Below, piece by piece: positions 26,482-34,654 of a stretch of 64,000 bases of DNA; the stretch's first letter is position 1; every line of letters starts with the position of its first letter. The stretch comes from Clostridium sp. D53t1_180928_C8. GTDB lineage: Bacteria > Bacillota > Clostridia > Clostridiales > Clostridiaceae. The position numbers and the translations under genes were made by a program. The notes beneath the pieces were generated by a model, which was not told the DNA's origin, did not search any database, and saw only the letters and a program-made list of their open reading frames with translations. The stretch is from positions 1 through 64,000 of the forward strand of contig NZ_JADPEL010000009.1 in the NCBI RefSeq assembly GCF_015667795.1, in the 5' to 3' direction.

Positions 26482-26817
26482 ATGAAAATATTAAATGTTT
26501 TGGTGTTAATTGCTGTATTTGTATTTGGTATTTTTCAAATGCGAAAATCGTCATCTATATTAAAAACAGATTGGTTTAAAAGCTTATCTTATAACGAAAA
26601 GCTTGAAACAACATCAAAAGTAAAAGGAAATTGGAAAACTAGTATAATTCTACTTGCTATATTAGTTTGTGAAATGTTAATTTTAATTTCTTCTTTTATT
26701 GGGAAAACTCATTATTATGAAAATATTATTAATATTTCAATATTAATTGTAAGTGGTGTAGTAGCAATTTTCTTAATTATTAATAATCAAAAACTATCAA
26801 AAGATATAAAAAAATAG
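26482..26817 (+). CDS. Small hypothetical membrane protein
   Basis: 111 residues with three hydrophobic segments (about 1-18, 54-74 and 85-102) separated by a basic, hydrophilic stretch. No motif recognised. It begins 10 bases after the U32 gene behind GGGGG and ends 20 bases before mutS2, so it is the middle gene of a three-gene unit. The context (U32 protein, mutS2) gives no clear hint of function. Confidence 0.75.
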   Translation: MKILNVLVLIAVFVFGIFQMRKSSSILKTDWFKSLSYNEKLETTSKVKGNWKTSIILLAILVCEMLILISSFIGKTHYYENIINISILIVSGVVAIFLIINNQKLSKDIKK

Positions 26818-26837
26818 CGTTTATATAGGAGAAATTT

Positions 26838-29195
26838 ATGAAGGAAAGAACTTTACGAATTTTAGAGTTTAATAAAGTAAAAAATAAACTTAGAAGCTAT
26901 GCTGTAACTAGTGGTGGAAAAGAGCTCATTGATGCTCTTTCTCCATATAAGTCTATTTATGAAGTTGAAAATAAATTAGAAGAAACTAATGAGGCTTTAG
27001 ATATACTAATAAAGAAGGGCACACCTCCTTTTGAGGGATTACATGAAACTAAAGAAGAACTTGAAAGAGCGGGTAAGGGTGGAACATTAAATCCTGGACA
27101 ATTAATGAAGATTGGAGCTATGCTTAGATGCTCTAGAAGGTTTAAAGAATATATTTCAAGAAAAGAAGAGGAAGTTGGCTATAGACATCTTGAAGATTTA
27201 TCATCTATTTTAGTTCCTCTAAAAAATCTTGAAAATGAAATTGACTCTGCAATTATTTCAGAAGATGAAATAAGCGACAAAGCCAGTGGCACTTTATATA
27301 ATATAAGAAGAAGCTTAAAAGAAAAGAATTCTTCTGTTAGAGAAAAAATTAACTCAATTGTTAGATCAAATTCAAAATACTTACAAGATTCTCTTTATAC
27401 AATGAGAGGAGATAGATATGTAATACCAGTTAAAGCAGAATATAAAGGGGCTGTACCTGGGCTTGTACATGACCAAAGTTCTACTGGTGCAACTCTTTTT
27501 ATAGAGCCAATAAGTTTAGTTAATTTAAATAATGAAATTAAAGAGTTGATGCTTAAAGAAAAAGCTGAAATAGAAAGAATACTAAGTGAGCTTTCTGAAA
27601 AAGTTCATGATAATATTGATATTTTAAGAAGTAATTCTAATATTTTAAGGGAATTAGACTTTATATTTGCTAAAGGTAAATATGCATCTTCACTAAATGC
27701 AATAAAGCCTAATGTTAGAAATGATAGAAGCTTTGATATATTAGGAGGAAAACATCCATTAATAGATCCTAAAGTAGTTGTTCCTTCTGATATTTATTTA
27801 GGCAAGGATTTTAATACCTTAATGATTACAGGACCTAATACTGGTGGTAAAACTGTAACATTAAAAACTGTAGGCCTACTACATTTAATGGGATTAAGTG
27901 GATTACTAATCCCAGCTAAAGATAGTTCATCAATTGGGTTCTTTAGAGATATCTTTGCAGATATAGGGGACGAACAAAGTATAGAACAATCGCTATCAAC
28001 TTTCTCATCACATATGACTAATATAGTATCAATTTTAGAAGAAGCTTCTTTTGATTCACTAGTATTATTTGATGAATTAGGTTCTGGAACTGATCCTACT
28101 GAAGGTGCTGCATTGGCCGTTGCAATTATAGAAACTTTAAATAAAAGAGGATCTAGAATTATAGCAACAACACATTATAGTGAATTAAAAGGATATGCAT
28201 TAAAAACTCCTGGGGTTGAAAATGCATCTGTTGAATTTGATGTAGAAACATTAAGACCTACCTATAGGTTATTAATAGGTGTTCCTGGTAAATCTAATGC
28301 TTTTGAAATATCAAAAAGACTTGGTTTAAGTGACGATGTTATAATTAAAGCTAAAGATTTTATGTCTGAAGAAAATCTACAGTTTGAGGATTTAATTAGA
28401 GATCTTCAGGAAAAAAGTATAATTGCTAATCGTGATGCAAGAGAAGCCAAGAGAATCAAAGATGAGGCTGAAAATTTAAAAAAGAAATATGATGAAAAGC
28501 TAAAGAAATTAGATACTGTTAGAGATAAAGTTTATGATGAAGCACGTCAGGAAGCTAAACAAATTATTTCTAATGCAAAAGATGAAGCTGATGAAATTGT
28601 TAAAGCAATGCGTGAATTAGAAAAGATGGGAATAGCTTCAGGTGGTAGAAATAGATTAGAAGAAGAAAGACGTAAACTTAAAGCTAGTCTTGAAGAAAAA
28701 GAAGCTGCTATGGTTAAATCAAGAGAAAACACTGGTGAAATAATTACTAAAGTTACTCTTGGTATGGAAGCATTTTTACCTTCTTTAAATCAAAGAGTAA
28801 TAATTGTATCAACTCCAGATAATAAAGGAGAAGTTCAAGTAGAAGCTGGAATAATGAAAATTAATGTTAAATTAAAAGATTTAAGAAAAGTTCCAGAAGA
28901 ACCAAAGAAAAAGGAAAAGAAAAAAAGAGAAGTTAAACTAAATATGAAATCTGTGGATAGTAGAATTGATTTAAGAGGAATGGATTCTGAAGAAGCTTGT
29001 TATAGAACAGATAAATATTTAGATGAAGCATACTTAGGAAATTTAGGTGAAGTTACAATAGTTCACGGTAAAGGAACAGGTATTTTAAGAAAGGCCATTA
29101 ACGATATGTTAAAAAGACATCCTCACGTAAAATCATATAGACTTGGTGTATATGGAGAAGGTGGAGACGGAGTAACGATTGTAGAATTAAAATAG
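26838..29195 (+). CDS. mutS2: Endonuclease MutS2
   Basis: 785 residues. MutS core ATPase: Walker A GPNTGGKTVTLKTVGLL near residue 330, LFDELGSGTDPTEGAALA (Walker B) near 415, and THYSELKGYA. A long coiled coil (about 515-640) follows. The C-terminal Smr domain has DLRGMDSEEA and VHGKGTGILRKAI (about 710-785). MutS2 lacks the mismatch-recognition domain of MutS; reported roles are suppression of homologous recombination and rescue of collided ribosomes through the Smr domain. AGGAGAAA precedes the ATG. Confidence 0.97.
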   Translation: MKERTLRILEFNKVKNKLRSYAVTSGGKELIDALSPYKSIYEVENKLEETNEALDILIKKGTPPFEGLHETKEELERAGKGGTLNPGQLMKIGAMLRCSRRFKEYISRKEEEVGYRHLEDLSSILVPLKNLENEIDSAIISEDEISDKASGTLYNIRRSLKEKNSSVREKINSIVRSNSKYLQDSLYTMRGDRYVIPVKAEYKGAVPGLVHDQSSTGATLFIEPISLVNLNNEIKELMLKEKAEIERILSELSEKVHDNIDILRSNSNILRELDFIFAKGKYASSLNAIKPNVRNDRSFDILGGKHPLIDPKVVVPSDIYLGKDFNTLMITGPNTGGKTVTLKTVGLLHLMGLSGLLIPAKDSSSIGFFRDIFADIGDEQSIEQSLSTFSSHMTNIVSILEEASFDSLVLFDELGSGTDPTEGAALAVAIIETLNKRGSRIIATTHYSELKGYALKTPGVENASVEFDVETLRPTYRLLIGVPGKSNAFEISKRLGLSDDVIIKAKDFMSEENLQFEDLIRDLQEKSIIANRDAREAKRIKDEAENLKKKYDEKLKKLDTVRDKVYDEARQEAKQIISNAKDEADEIVKAMRELEKMGIASGGRNRLEEERRKLKASLEEKEAAMVKSRENTGEIITKVTLGMEAFLPSLNQRVIIVSTPDNKGEVQVEAGIMKINVKLKDLRKVPEEPKKKEKKKREVKLNMKSVDSRIDLRGMDSEEACYRTDKYLDEAYLGNLGEVTIVHGKGTGILRKAINDMLKRHPHVKSYRLGVYGEGGDGVTIVELK

Positions 29196-29220
29196 AGCTA
29201 AATTAATAAATTAAATTCAT

Positions 29221-29260
29221 TTGAAACCCTTTCCTAGTATGCTATAATTAAAGCATACTA
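29221..29260 (+). promoter_or_regulatory. Promoter with overlapping palindrome before the DUF523 gene
   Basis: TTGAAA (29221-29226), a 16-base spacer and TATAAT (29243-29248). A 9-bp inverted repeat, TAGTATGCT (29235-29243) and AGCATACTA (29252-29260), with an 8-base spacer brackets the -10 box. A bound repressor would occlude the promoter. The regulator is unknown. Confidence 0.65.
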
Positions 29261-29272
29261 AGGAGGGGTTTT

Positions 29273-29737
29273 ATGTATTTAATAAGCGCATGTTTGTGTG
29301 GAGTAAATTGTAAATACAATGGTTTAAACAATTATAATGAAATATGTGATAATTTATTTGCTTCTGGAAAAGCAATATTGGTTTGTCCGGAACAATTAGG
29401 GGGACTGCCTACACCAAGAATACCAAGTGAAATTCTAGGTAAGTCCTTAGATATATTAAATAATAATGGATTAGTAATTGATAAAAACGGTAAAAACGTA
29501 ACACCACAATTTATTAAAGGCGCACAAGAAACATTAAAGATTGCTAAAAAACTTAACATAACAAAGGCAATATTAAAAGAGGGTAGTCCATCATGTGGTG
29601 TTAATTATATATATGATGGTAATTTTGATGGAACTAAAATTAAAGGGATGGGATTGACAGCACAATTATTGAAAGAATCGTCTATAGATGTAGTAAGTGA
29701 ACTAGAATTAGGAGGTAGTATAAATGGGGATATTTGA
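29273..29737 (+). CDS. DUF523 protein, TudS-like thiouracil desulfidase
   Basis: 154 residues made of a single DUF523 domain. Conserved elements are ACLCGVNCKYNG (three cysteines within the first 13 residues), VCPEQLGGLPTPR and LKEGSPSCGV. Members called TudS use a [4Fe-4S] cluster held by three cysteines to desulfurate thiouracil, and the pattern here fits. Start behind AGGAGGGG. The end overlaps the next gene by 14 bases, suggesting coupling. A second DUF523 protein is encoded at 48772. Confidence 0.82.
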   Translation: MYLISACLCGVNCKYNGLNNYNEICDNLFASGKAILVCPEQLGGLPTPRIPSEILGKSLDILNNNGLVIDKNGKNVTPQFIKGAQETLKIAKKLNITKAILKEGSPSCGVNYIYDGNFDGTKIKGMGLTAQLLKESSIDVVSELELGGSINGDI

Positions 29738-30728
29738 TTTTTTCAAGCGAAAAAAAGATAATGAAGATAATATAGATTTAGAGGATGCTTTAGAGATAAA
29801 AGAAATAAAAGAAGAAGAAAATAATACTGTTACAAATACTGAAAATGATAGTTTTAATTATAATTTTGTAATAGATAATATTGAAGAGTTTCATAACATG
29901 GCAGAGCTTACACCAGAAGAATTAAAAACATTAATAACTGGTGAAATATTAAAAGTGGTTGATAAGTCTCAAAACTTTGATTCTATGGAGATATATGCAA
30001 AAGAAGCTGCCAAAGCAATAGGCATAGAAAATATAACAGCATTAACAGAATATTTGTATGGTGGAATTTCTAAACCAACTGCTTTAAAGGGAAGATATAA
30101 TGGTTTAGGTGCATGGCCAAATGCTGTAAAAAATGCTGTATTAACTATACTATATTCATTTAATGAAAATAGTGTTGATGAATTATTAAAGATTTCTAAC
30201 GATAAATCAAGCAACAGTATAAAAGCTGTAAATTTATTATGTAAAATGGCTGCTAAAGGCATTGAAGAAAACAAAATTATAGATTCTATTATTTATATAA
30301 TGGAAAACTTTAGTGAAGAGAATATAATTTCAACATTAGGATTTTTATCACAAGTTAAAAATAATGCAAAAGTTTTAAAAACACTAGAAATATATTTTAA
30401 AAAATATATTTACGATAACAATATTGAATCTGCATATGATATTACATTAAGTATAATTAATAACGTAGGTACATTTACAAGAGAACAATTAATATTTCTA
30501 AAAGCTGTTGCTCTTAGCGATGAAGTATTAGACTTATCTTTAATTTTAAAGAATGAAAAAGGTGAATTTGATTTATCTTCAGTAGCTGAAGACTTAAGAC
30601 TTAAAGCTGCATTAAGTTTTTATTCTTTACATAATAAAGACGAAGAAATAAACAGTAAATTATTATATTTAAGAGATAATTCTTTAGATATTGAACTTAG
30701 AAAATATTTAACAGAAATATTAAATTAA
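29724..30728 (+). CDS. Hypothetical acidic, helical protein
   Basis: 334 residues, soluble. It begins GIFDFFKRKKDNEDN, followed by an acidic low-complexity stretch to about residue 50. The rest is a run of amphipathic helices reminiscent of HEAT/TPR-like scaffolds (for example NSIKAVNLLCKMAAKGI and STLGFLSQVKNNAKVL), without a repeat consensus I can fix. It overlaps the DUF523 gene by 14 bases behind AGGAGG and ends with its own terminator. No function assigned. Confidence 0.75.
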   Translation: MGIFDFFKRKKDNEDNIDLEDALEIKEIKEEENNTVTNTENDSFNYNFVIDNIEEFHNMAELTPEELKTLITGEILKVVDKSQNFDSMEIYAKEAAKAIGIENITALTEYLYGGISKPTALKGRYNGLGAWPNAVKNAVLTILYSFNENSVDELLKISNDKSSNSIKAVNLLCKMAAKGIEENKIIDSIIYIMENFSEENIISTLGFLSQVKNNAKVLKTLEIYFKKYIYDNNIESAYDITLSIINNVGTFTREQLIFLKAVALSDEVLDLSLILKNEKGEFDLSSVAEDLRLKAALSFYSLHNKDEEINSKLLYLRDNSLDIELRKYLTEILN

Positions 30729-30734
30729 AACTTC

Positions 30735-30770
30735 AAGAACAATGAGTATATTATTCATTGTTCTTTTTTT
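30735..30770 (+). terminator. Terminator of the DUF523 operon
   Basis: An 11-bp stem (AAGAACAATGA with its complement), a 9-base loop and a T run. Confidence 0.88.
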
Positions 30771-30790
30771 ATAAAAATATTGGAAAAGTA

Positions 30791-30825
30791 TTGATTTTAA
30801 CACTTTAATGTGATAAAGTGTTAAA
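30791..30825 (+). promoter_or_regulatory. Promoter and 12-bp perfect inverted repeat before the ABC transporter
   Basis: TTGATT (30791-30796), a 17-base spacer and TAAAGT (30814-30819) form a plausible promoter. Superimposed on it is a perfect inverted repeat, TTTAACACTTTA (30796-30807) and TAAAGTGTTAAA (30814-30825), separated by 6 bases. The repeat covers spacer and -10 box, as expected of a repressor site. It does not match the ARG box or CodY box. Regulator unknown. Confidence 0.7.
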
Positions 30826-30868
30826 CAAGGAAAGTATTTGTATATTTTTATATAAGGGGGATATATTT

Positions 30869-31684
30869 ATGAATTACTGTAAATTAATAAAAAAAATAGC
30901 TTTAGGGGTAAGTCTTTTATCTCTATCAATATCTACTGTTAGCTGCTCAAACGCATCTTCAGAAGGTACTTTAAAAAAAGATACACTTATAGTTGGTATG
31001 GATGATGCATTTGCTCCAATGGGATTTAAAGATGAAAGTGGTGAAATAACTGGATTCGATGTTGATTTAGCAAAAGAATTAGGTAAAAGGTTAAATAAAG
31101 AAATTGTTTTTCAACCAATTGACTGGACTATGAAAGAATCAGAATTAAAAGCTGGAAATATAGATTTAATATGGAATGGATATACAATCACAAATGAAAG
31201 AAAAAATAAAGTTGATTTTTCAGTTCCATATTTAAAAAACAAACAAGTAATAGTAACACTATCTGATAGTAATATTAATTCAAAGTCGGACTTATACGGT
31301 AAAAAAGTTGGTGCACAAAGTGAGTCGTCAGCTGTTACTGCAATGGAAAAAGAAGACGATTTATATAATAACTTTAATGGTGGAAACGCTGTTACTTTTG
31401 AAGATAATAATCAAGCATTAATGGATTTAGAAGCTGGTAGAATTGATGCTGTAGTAGCAGACGAAATCCTTATAAGATACTATATAAGTTTAAAAGGGGA
31501 TGATAAATTTAAAATATTGTCTGATAACTTTGGTGAAGAAGAATATGGTGTTGGTATTAGAAAAGGTGATATAGAAATGGTAGATGCTTTTAATAATGCT
31601 TATAATGAAATGCAACTAGATGGTACATTGAAAAAAATATCTGAAAAATGGTTTGGTGAAGATATTACTATTAAAGTTCAATAA
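30869..31684 (+). CDS. Amino acid ABC transporter substrate-binding lipoprotein
   Basis: 271 residues. Signal peptide with lipobox STVSC, lipid-accepting Cys26. The mature part is a family 3 solute-binding protein: GMDDAFAPMGFKDESGEITG, DVDLAKELGKRL, IDLIWNGYTITNERK, DFSVPYL and the AGRIDAVVADEI region. Such proteins bind polar or basic amino acids or cystine; specificity cannot be read. I start at the ATG at 30869 behind AAGGGGG, which puts the signal peptide at the N-terminus; an earlier in-frame start lies inside the operator. First gene of a three-gene transporter operon. Confidence 0.9.
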   Translation: MNYCKLIKKIALGVSLLSLSISTVSCSNASSEGTLKKDTLIVGMDDAFAPMGFKDESGEITGFDVDLAKELGKRLNKEIVFQPIDWTMKESELKAGNIDLIWNGYTITNERKNKVDFSVPYLKNKQVIVTLSDSNINSKSDLYGKKVGAQSESSAVTAMEKEDDLYNNFNGGNAVTFEDNNQALMDLEAGRIDAVVADEILIRYYISLKGDDKFKILSDNFGEEEYGVGIRKGDIEMVDAFNNAYNEMQLDGTLKKISEKWFGEDITIKVQ

Positions 31685-31706
31685 TTAAAAGAGAGGAGTA
31701 ACTAAC

Positions 31707-32381
31707 TTGGAAAATATAATGGCTGAAATTAATACACTTTTAAATTACATTTTTACTTTATTACCTCAAATTCTTGAAGGGTTAAAGGTAACACTTGAAC
31801 TATTTATTTTAACTTTAATATTATCCATTCCTTTAGGAATTATAATAGCATTAGGTAGATTATCAAAAATAAAGGTTATTAATAAATTAACAAGTTTTTA
31901 TGTTTTAATAATGAGAGGAACTCCTCTTCTTTTACAAATAGTATTTATATTTTTTGGACTTCCTAGTTTAAATATTGTAATTGATAGATTTCCAGCTGCT
32001 ATAATTGCATTTACCTTAAACTATGGTGCTTATTTTGGAGAAATATTTAGATCTGGAATATCTTCTATTGAATTCGGTCAATATGAAGCTTCTCACGTAT
32101 TAGGATTATCAAAAAAAGATACATTCTTTAGAATAATACTTCCACAGGCATTTAAAAGAGTATTACCTCCAGTAGCAAACGAAGTAGTAACATTAGTAAA
32201 AGATACTGCTTTAGTATATGTTATAGGATTAGATGAGCTATTAAGAGTAGGTAAGATAGCATGTAATAGAGATTCATCTTTATTACCATTAATAGTTATT
32301 GGAGTAGTTTATTTAATTCTTATAGGAATACTAACTAAATTATTAGACAAGCTTGAAAAAAAATATCAATACTATAATTAA
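31707..32381 (+). CDS. Amino acid ABC transporter permease
   Basis: 224 residues with about five membrane segments. HisM/GlnP-type features: ILEGLKVTLELFIL near the N-terminus, MRGTPLLLQIVFIFFGLP, and the EAA loop EASHVLGLSKKDTFFRIILPQAFKRVLPP that contacts the ATPase. The start is TTG at 31707, 9 bases after GAGAGGAG; the next ATG (31719) is too far from the site. It lies between the binding protein and ATPase genes. Confidence 0.93.
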   Translation: MENIMAEINTLLNYIFTLLPQILEGLKVTLELFILTLILSIPLGIIIALGRLSKIKVINKLTSFYVLIMRGTPLLLQIVFIFFGLPSLNIVIDRFPAAIIAFTLNYGAYFGEIFRSGISSIEFGQYEASHVLGLSKKDTFFRIILPQAFKRVLPPVANEVVTLVKDTALVYVIGLDELLRVGKIACNRDSSLLPLIVIGVVYLILIGILTKLLDKLEKKYQYYN

Positions 32382-32392
32382 GAGGTGAAATT

Positions 32393-33091
32393 ATGCTAAA
32401 GGTTAGAGGGTTAAAAAAATCATTTGGTGATACTACTGTATTGAAAGGTATAAATTTAGATATTAATGAAGGAGAAATTACTGTAATAGTAGGTCCATCA
32501 GGAGGAGGTAAAACAACTTTACTTAGATCAATAACTGGCTTAGAAAAATGTGAAGAAGGTAGTATTGAGATTGATGGGAAATTATTCTTTAAAGATGGAA
32601 AATATGCTGATAAAAAATCAATTAATGATATTAGAAAAAATATTGGCCTTGTTTTTCAAAATTTTAACCTTTTTCCTCATAAGTCTGTTATAGAAAATAT
32701 TATTGAAGCTCCTATAAGAGTATTAGGTGAAAAAAAGGGAAATGCTATTAATAATGCAAAAGAAATTCTATCATTTTTAGGTTTAAAAGACAAAGCTAAT
32801 AATTACCCTTGTGAATTATCAGGAGGCCAAAAGCAAAGAGTAGCTATAGGTAGAGCCTTAGCATTAAATCCAAAGTTAATGTGCTTTGATGAGCCAACTT
32901 CAGCCTTAGATCCATCTTTAACTAAAGATATTGCAAACTTAATTAAAAGTTTAAGTAAAAATGGTATGTCTATGCTTATAATTACACATGATATGGAATT
33001 TGCTAAGCTTGTTTCAAATAAAATTGTATCTATGGATTCTGGCATAATTATTGATAAGCACATTTATTGTAACAAAAGTGAAATAGTATGA
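32393..33091 (+). CDS. Amino acid ABC transporter ATP-binding protein
   Basis: 232 residues, GlnQ-type ATPase. Walker A GPSGGGKTT near residue 36, Q-loop VFQNFNLFPHKSV, signature LSGGQKQRVAIGRAL, Walker B LMCFDEPTSALDP and switch His in ITHDMEFAK. The C-terminus is slightly shorter than usual (family about 240). The gene begins 11 bases after the permease. Completes a binding protein-permease-ATPase importer. Confidence 0.95.
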   Translation: MLKVRGLKKSFGDTTVLKGINLDINEGEITVIVGPSGGGKTTLLRSITGLEKCEEGSIEIDGKLFFKDGKYADKKSINDIRKNIGLVFQNFNLFPHKSVIENIIEAPIRVLGEKKGNAINNAKEILSFLGLKDKANNYPCELSGGQKQRVAIGRALALNPKLMCFDEPTSALDPSLTKDIANLIKSLSKNGMSMLIITHDMEFAKLVSNKIVSMDSGIIIDKHIYCNKSEIV

Positions 33092-33161
33092 TAATAAATA
33101 TTTTTTCAATTTTATATATATTTTATTATTAATTTAATAACAAAATGATACTTTCATCACA

Positions 33162-33179
33162 AAAGAACACGTGTTCTTT
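33162..33179. promoter_or_regulatory. Perfect 18-base palindrome after the ABC operon
   Basis: AAAGAACACGTGTTCTTT has no spacer and lies about 70 bases after the ATPase gene and 85 before the DUF1292 gene. As RNA it could fold with an ACGT loop and serve as a weak terminator for the transporter. As DNA it looks like an operator for a dimeric regulator. The two readings cannot be separated by eye. Confidence 0.5.
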
Positions 33180-33263
33180 AAACATATTTTTATTAAAAAC
33201 TGTAATAATTTCCTCTTCTTTTTATAATACTAATAGTATTAATTTTATAAGGAGAGATTACAT

Positions 33264-33500
33264 ATGACTGAAAAGACTATGAAATTTACTGATGAATCTG
33301 GAAATAAAGTTGAATATGCTATATTAGAGCAAAAATTAATTAATAAAACTGAATATGTTGCAATGGCTCCAGTAAACAATAAAAGTGATGTAGAGGTATT
33401 TAAAATAGCATTTGATAAAGATTGGAATGAGACATTAGTTCAAGTTGAATCTGAAAGTGAATTAAATATGGTTAGACAAGTTTCCAATATAAAATTCTAG
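33264..33500 (+). CDS. DUF1292 family protein
   Basis: 78 residues, acidic, matching the DUF1292 family of Firmicutes: MKFTDESGNKVEYAILEQ, then YVAMAPVNN and DVEVFKI at the expected spacing. Members are often encoded near yrzL/ruvX-type genes and have no firm function. Here it is on its own. AAGGAGAG precedes the ATG. A TATAAT box at 33223-33228 sits inside a 7-bp inverted repeat (33225-33231 with 33235-33241), suggesting possible control. Confidence 0.8.
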   Translation: MTEKTMKFTDESGNKVEYAILEQKLINKTEYVAMAPVNNKSDVEVFKIAFDKDWNETLVQVESESELNMVRQVSNIKF

Positions 33501-33509
33501 ATTAGAATA

Positions 33510-33538
33510 AAAAAGATCTATTATTATAGGTCTTTTTT
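33510..33538 (+). terminator. Terminator after the DUF1292 gene
   Basis: Stem AAAAAGATCTAT with ATAGGTCTTTTT (one G-U pair), a 4-base loop and a run of T. Confidence 0.82.
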
Positions 33539-33667
33539 ATTTTAAAGTAAATTATTATATAATAGTTATATATAGCATATTTAAACATTATACAAATGAT
33601 AATTACATATAGATGATAATTATTATTTATGGTAAGCTATAAAAGAAAAAATAATTTAGGAGGATAT

Positions 33668-34549
33668 ATGAAAAATATAAAGTTAAGTAATAGAACAAAA
33701 GGTGTTTTATTTATAATAATGTCTGCATTCGGCTTTGCAATGATGTCTGCATTCGTTAAGCTTTCAGGTGATTTACCTTCATTTCAAAAAACATTCTTTA
33801 GAAATATAACATCTTGTATGATTGCATTTATATTAATACTTATTAATAAAGAAAGCTTCTTTGGAAAGTTGGAAAATCAAAAAACTCTAATTTTACGCTC
33901 ACTATTTGGTACATTAGGAATAGTATTTAACTTTTATGCAATAGATAAATTAGTATTATCAGATGCAAATATGTTAAATAAATTAAGTCCATTTTTTGTT
34001 ATAATATTCTGTGCTATTTTCTTAAAAGAAAAAATAAACCTAAAACAAGGACTAGCTATTCTAGTTGCTTTTATAGGAGCCTTATTTATAATAAAGCCAC
34101 AATTTAATTTAGATATAATTCCATCTCTTATAGGGGTCTGTGGTGCTATATGTGCAGCAGCGGCTTATACTTGTTTAAGGGTATTAGGAGGTAAAGAAAA
34201 ATATTATACTATAGTATTCTATTTCTCATTCTTCTCTACAATAGTAATATTACCATTTATGTTAATGGTATATAAGGAAATGTCCCTAATTCAGTTTATT
34301 TACTTAATTCTAGCAGGTATCTTTGCTAGTATTGGTCAGTTTGGTATTACTATTGCATATAAATATGCTAAAGCAAAAGAAATATCTATATTTGATTATA
34401 GCAATATCATATTCTCAGCAATAATAAGTATAGTTATGTTTGGTGTTTTACCAGATTACTTAAGTGTAATTGGTTATATAATTATATTTGCTGTATCATT
34501 ATATATGTTTTTATATAATAAAAAATTAGATAAAATTGAAAATAAATAA
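33668..34549 (+). CDS. EamA/DMT superfamily transporter
   Basis: 293 residues with about ten membrane segments and the two EamA repeats of the drug/metabolite transporter family. Typical features are FRNITSCMIAF at the first repeat, LSDANMLNKLSPFFVIIFCAIFL and a second repeat around GIFASIGQFGITIAYKYA with AKEISIFDYSNIIFSAI. The ATG at 33668 follows TTAGGAGG and starts next to a basic segment; an upstream in-frame ATG lacks a site. Substrate unknown; relatives export amino acids or metabolites. Confidence 0.88.
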   Translation: MKNIKLSNRTKGVLFIIMSAFGFAMMSAFVKLSGDLPSFQKTFFRNITSCMIAFILILINKESFFGKLENQKTLILRSLFGTLGIVFNFYAIDKLVLSDANMLNKLSPFFVIIFCAIFLKEKINLKQGLAILVAFIGALFIIKPQFNLDIIPSLIGVCGAICAAAAYTCLRVLGGKEKYYTIVFYFSFFSTIVILPFMLMVYKEMSLIQFIYLILAGIFASIGQFGITIAYKYAKAKEISIFDYSNIIFSAIISIVMFGVLPDYLSVIGYIIIFAVSLYMFLYNKKLDKIENK

Positions 34550-34552
34550 CAT

Positions 34553-34587
34553 AAAAGCTGTGCTCTGTTAAAAGCATAGCTTTTTTT
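34553..34587 (+). terminator. Terminator after the EamA gene
   Basis: A 12-bp stem with one G-U pair (AAAAGCTGTGCT with AGCATAGCTTTT) and T7. Confidence 0.85.
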
Positions 34588-34621
34588 ACATTTATGATAC
34601 TTCTAAATACTTATTTATCTA

Positions 34622-34630
34622 TGATATAAT
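34622..34630 (+). promoter_or_regulatory. Extended -10 promoter of the SNF2 gene
   Basis: TGA followed by TATAAT (34625-34630). The -35 region is weak. The start would fall near 34637, only about 18 bases before the ATG, which argues that the SNF2 protein truly begins at 34655. Confidence 0.6.
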
Positions 34631-34654
34631 AAAAAATTGTAAAGGAGAGGGAAT

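Noticed and set aside
33162-33179. E-box-like CACGTG element as a known bacterial site
   Set aside because: CACGTG arises at the centre of any such palindrome, and I know no clostridial regulator with this site; kept only as an unassigned palindrome.
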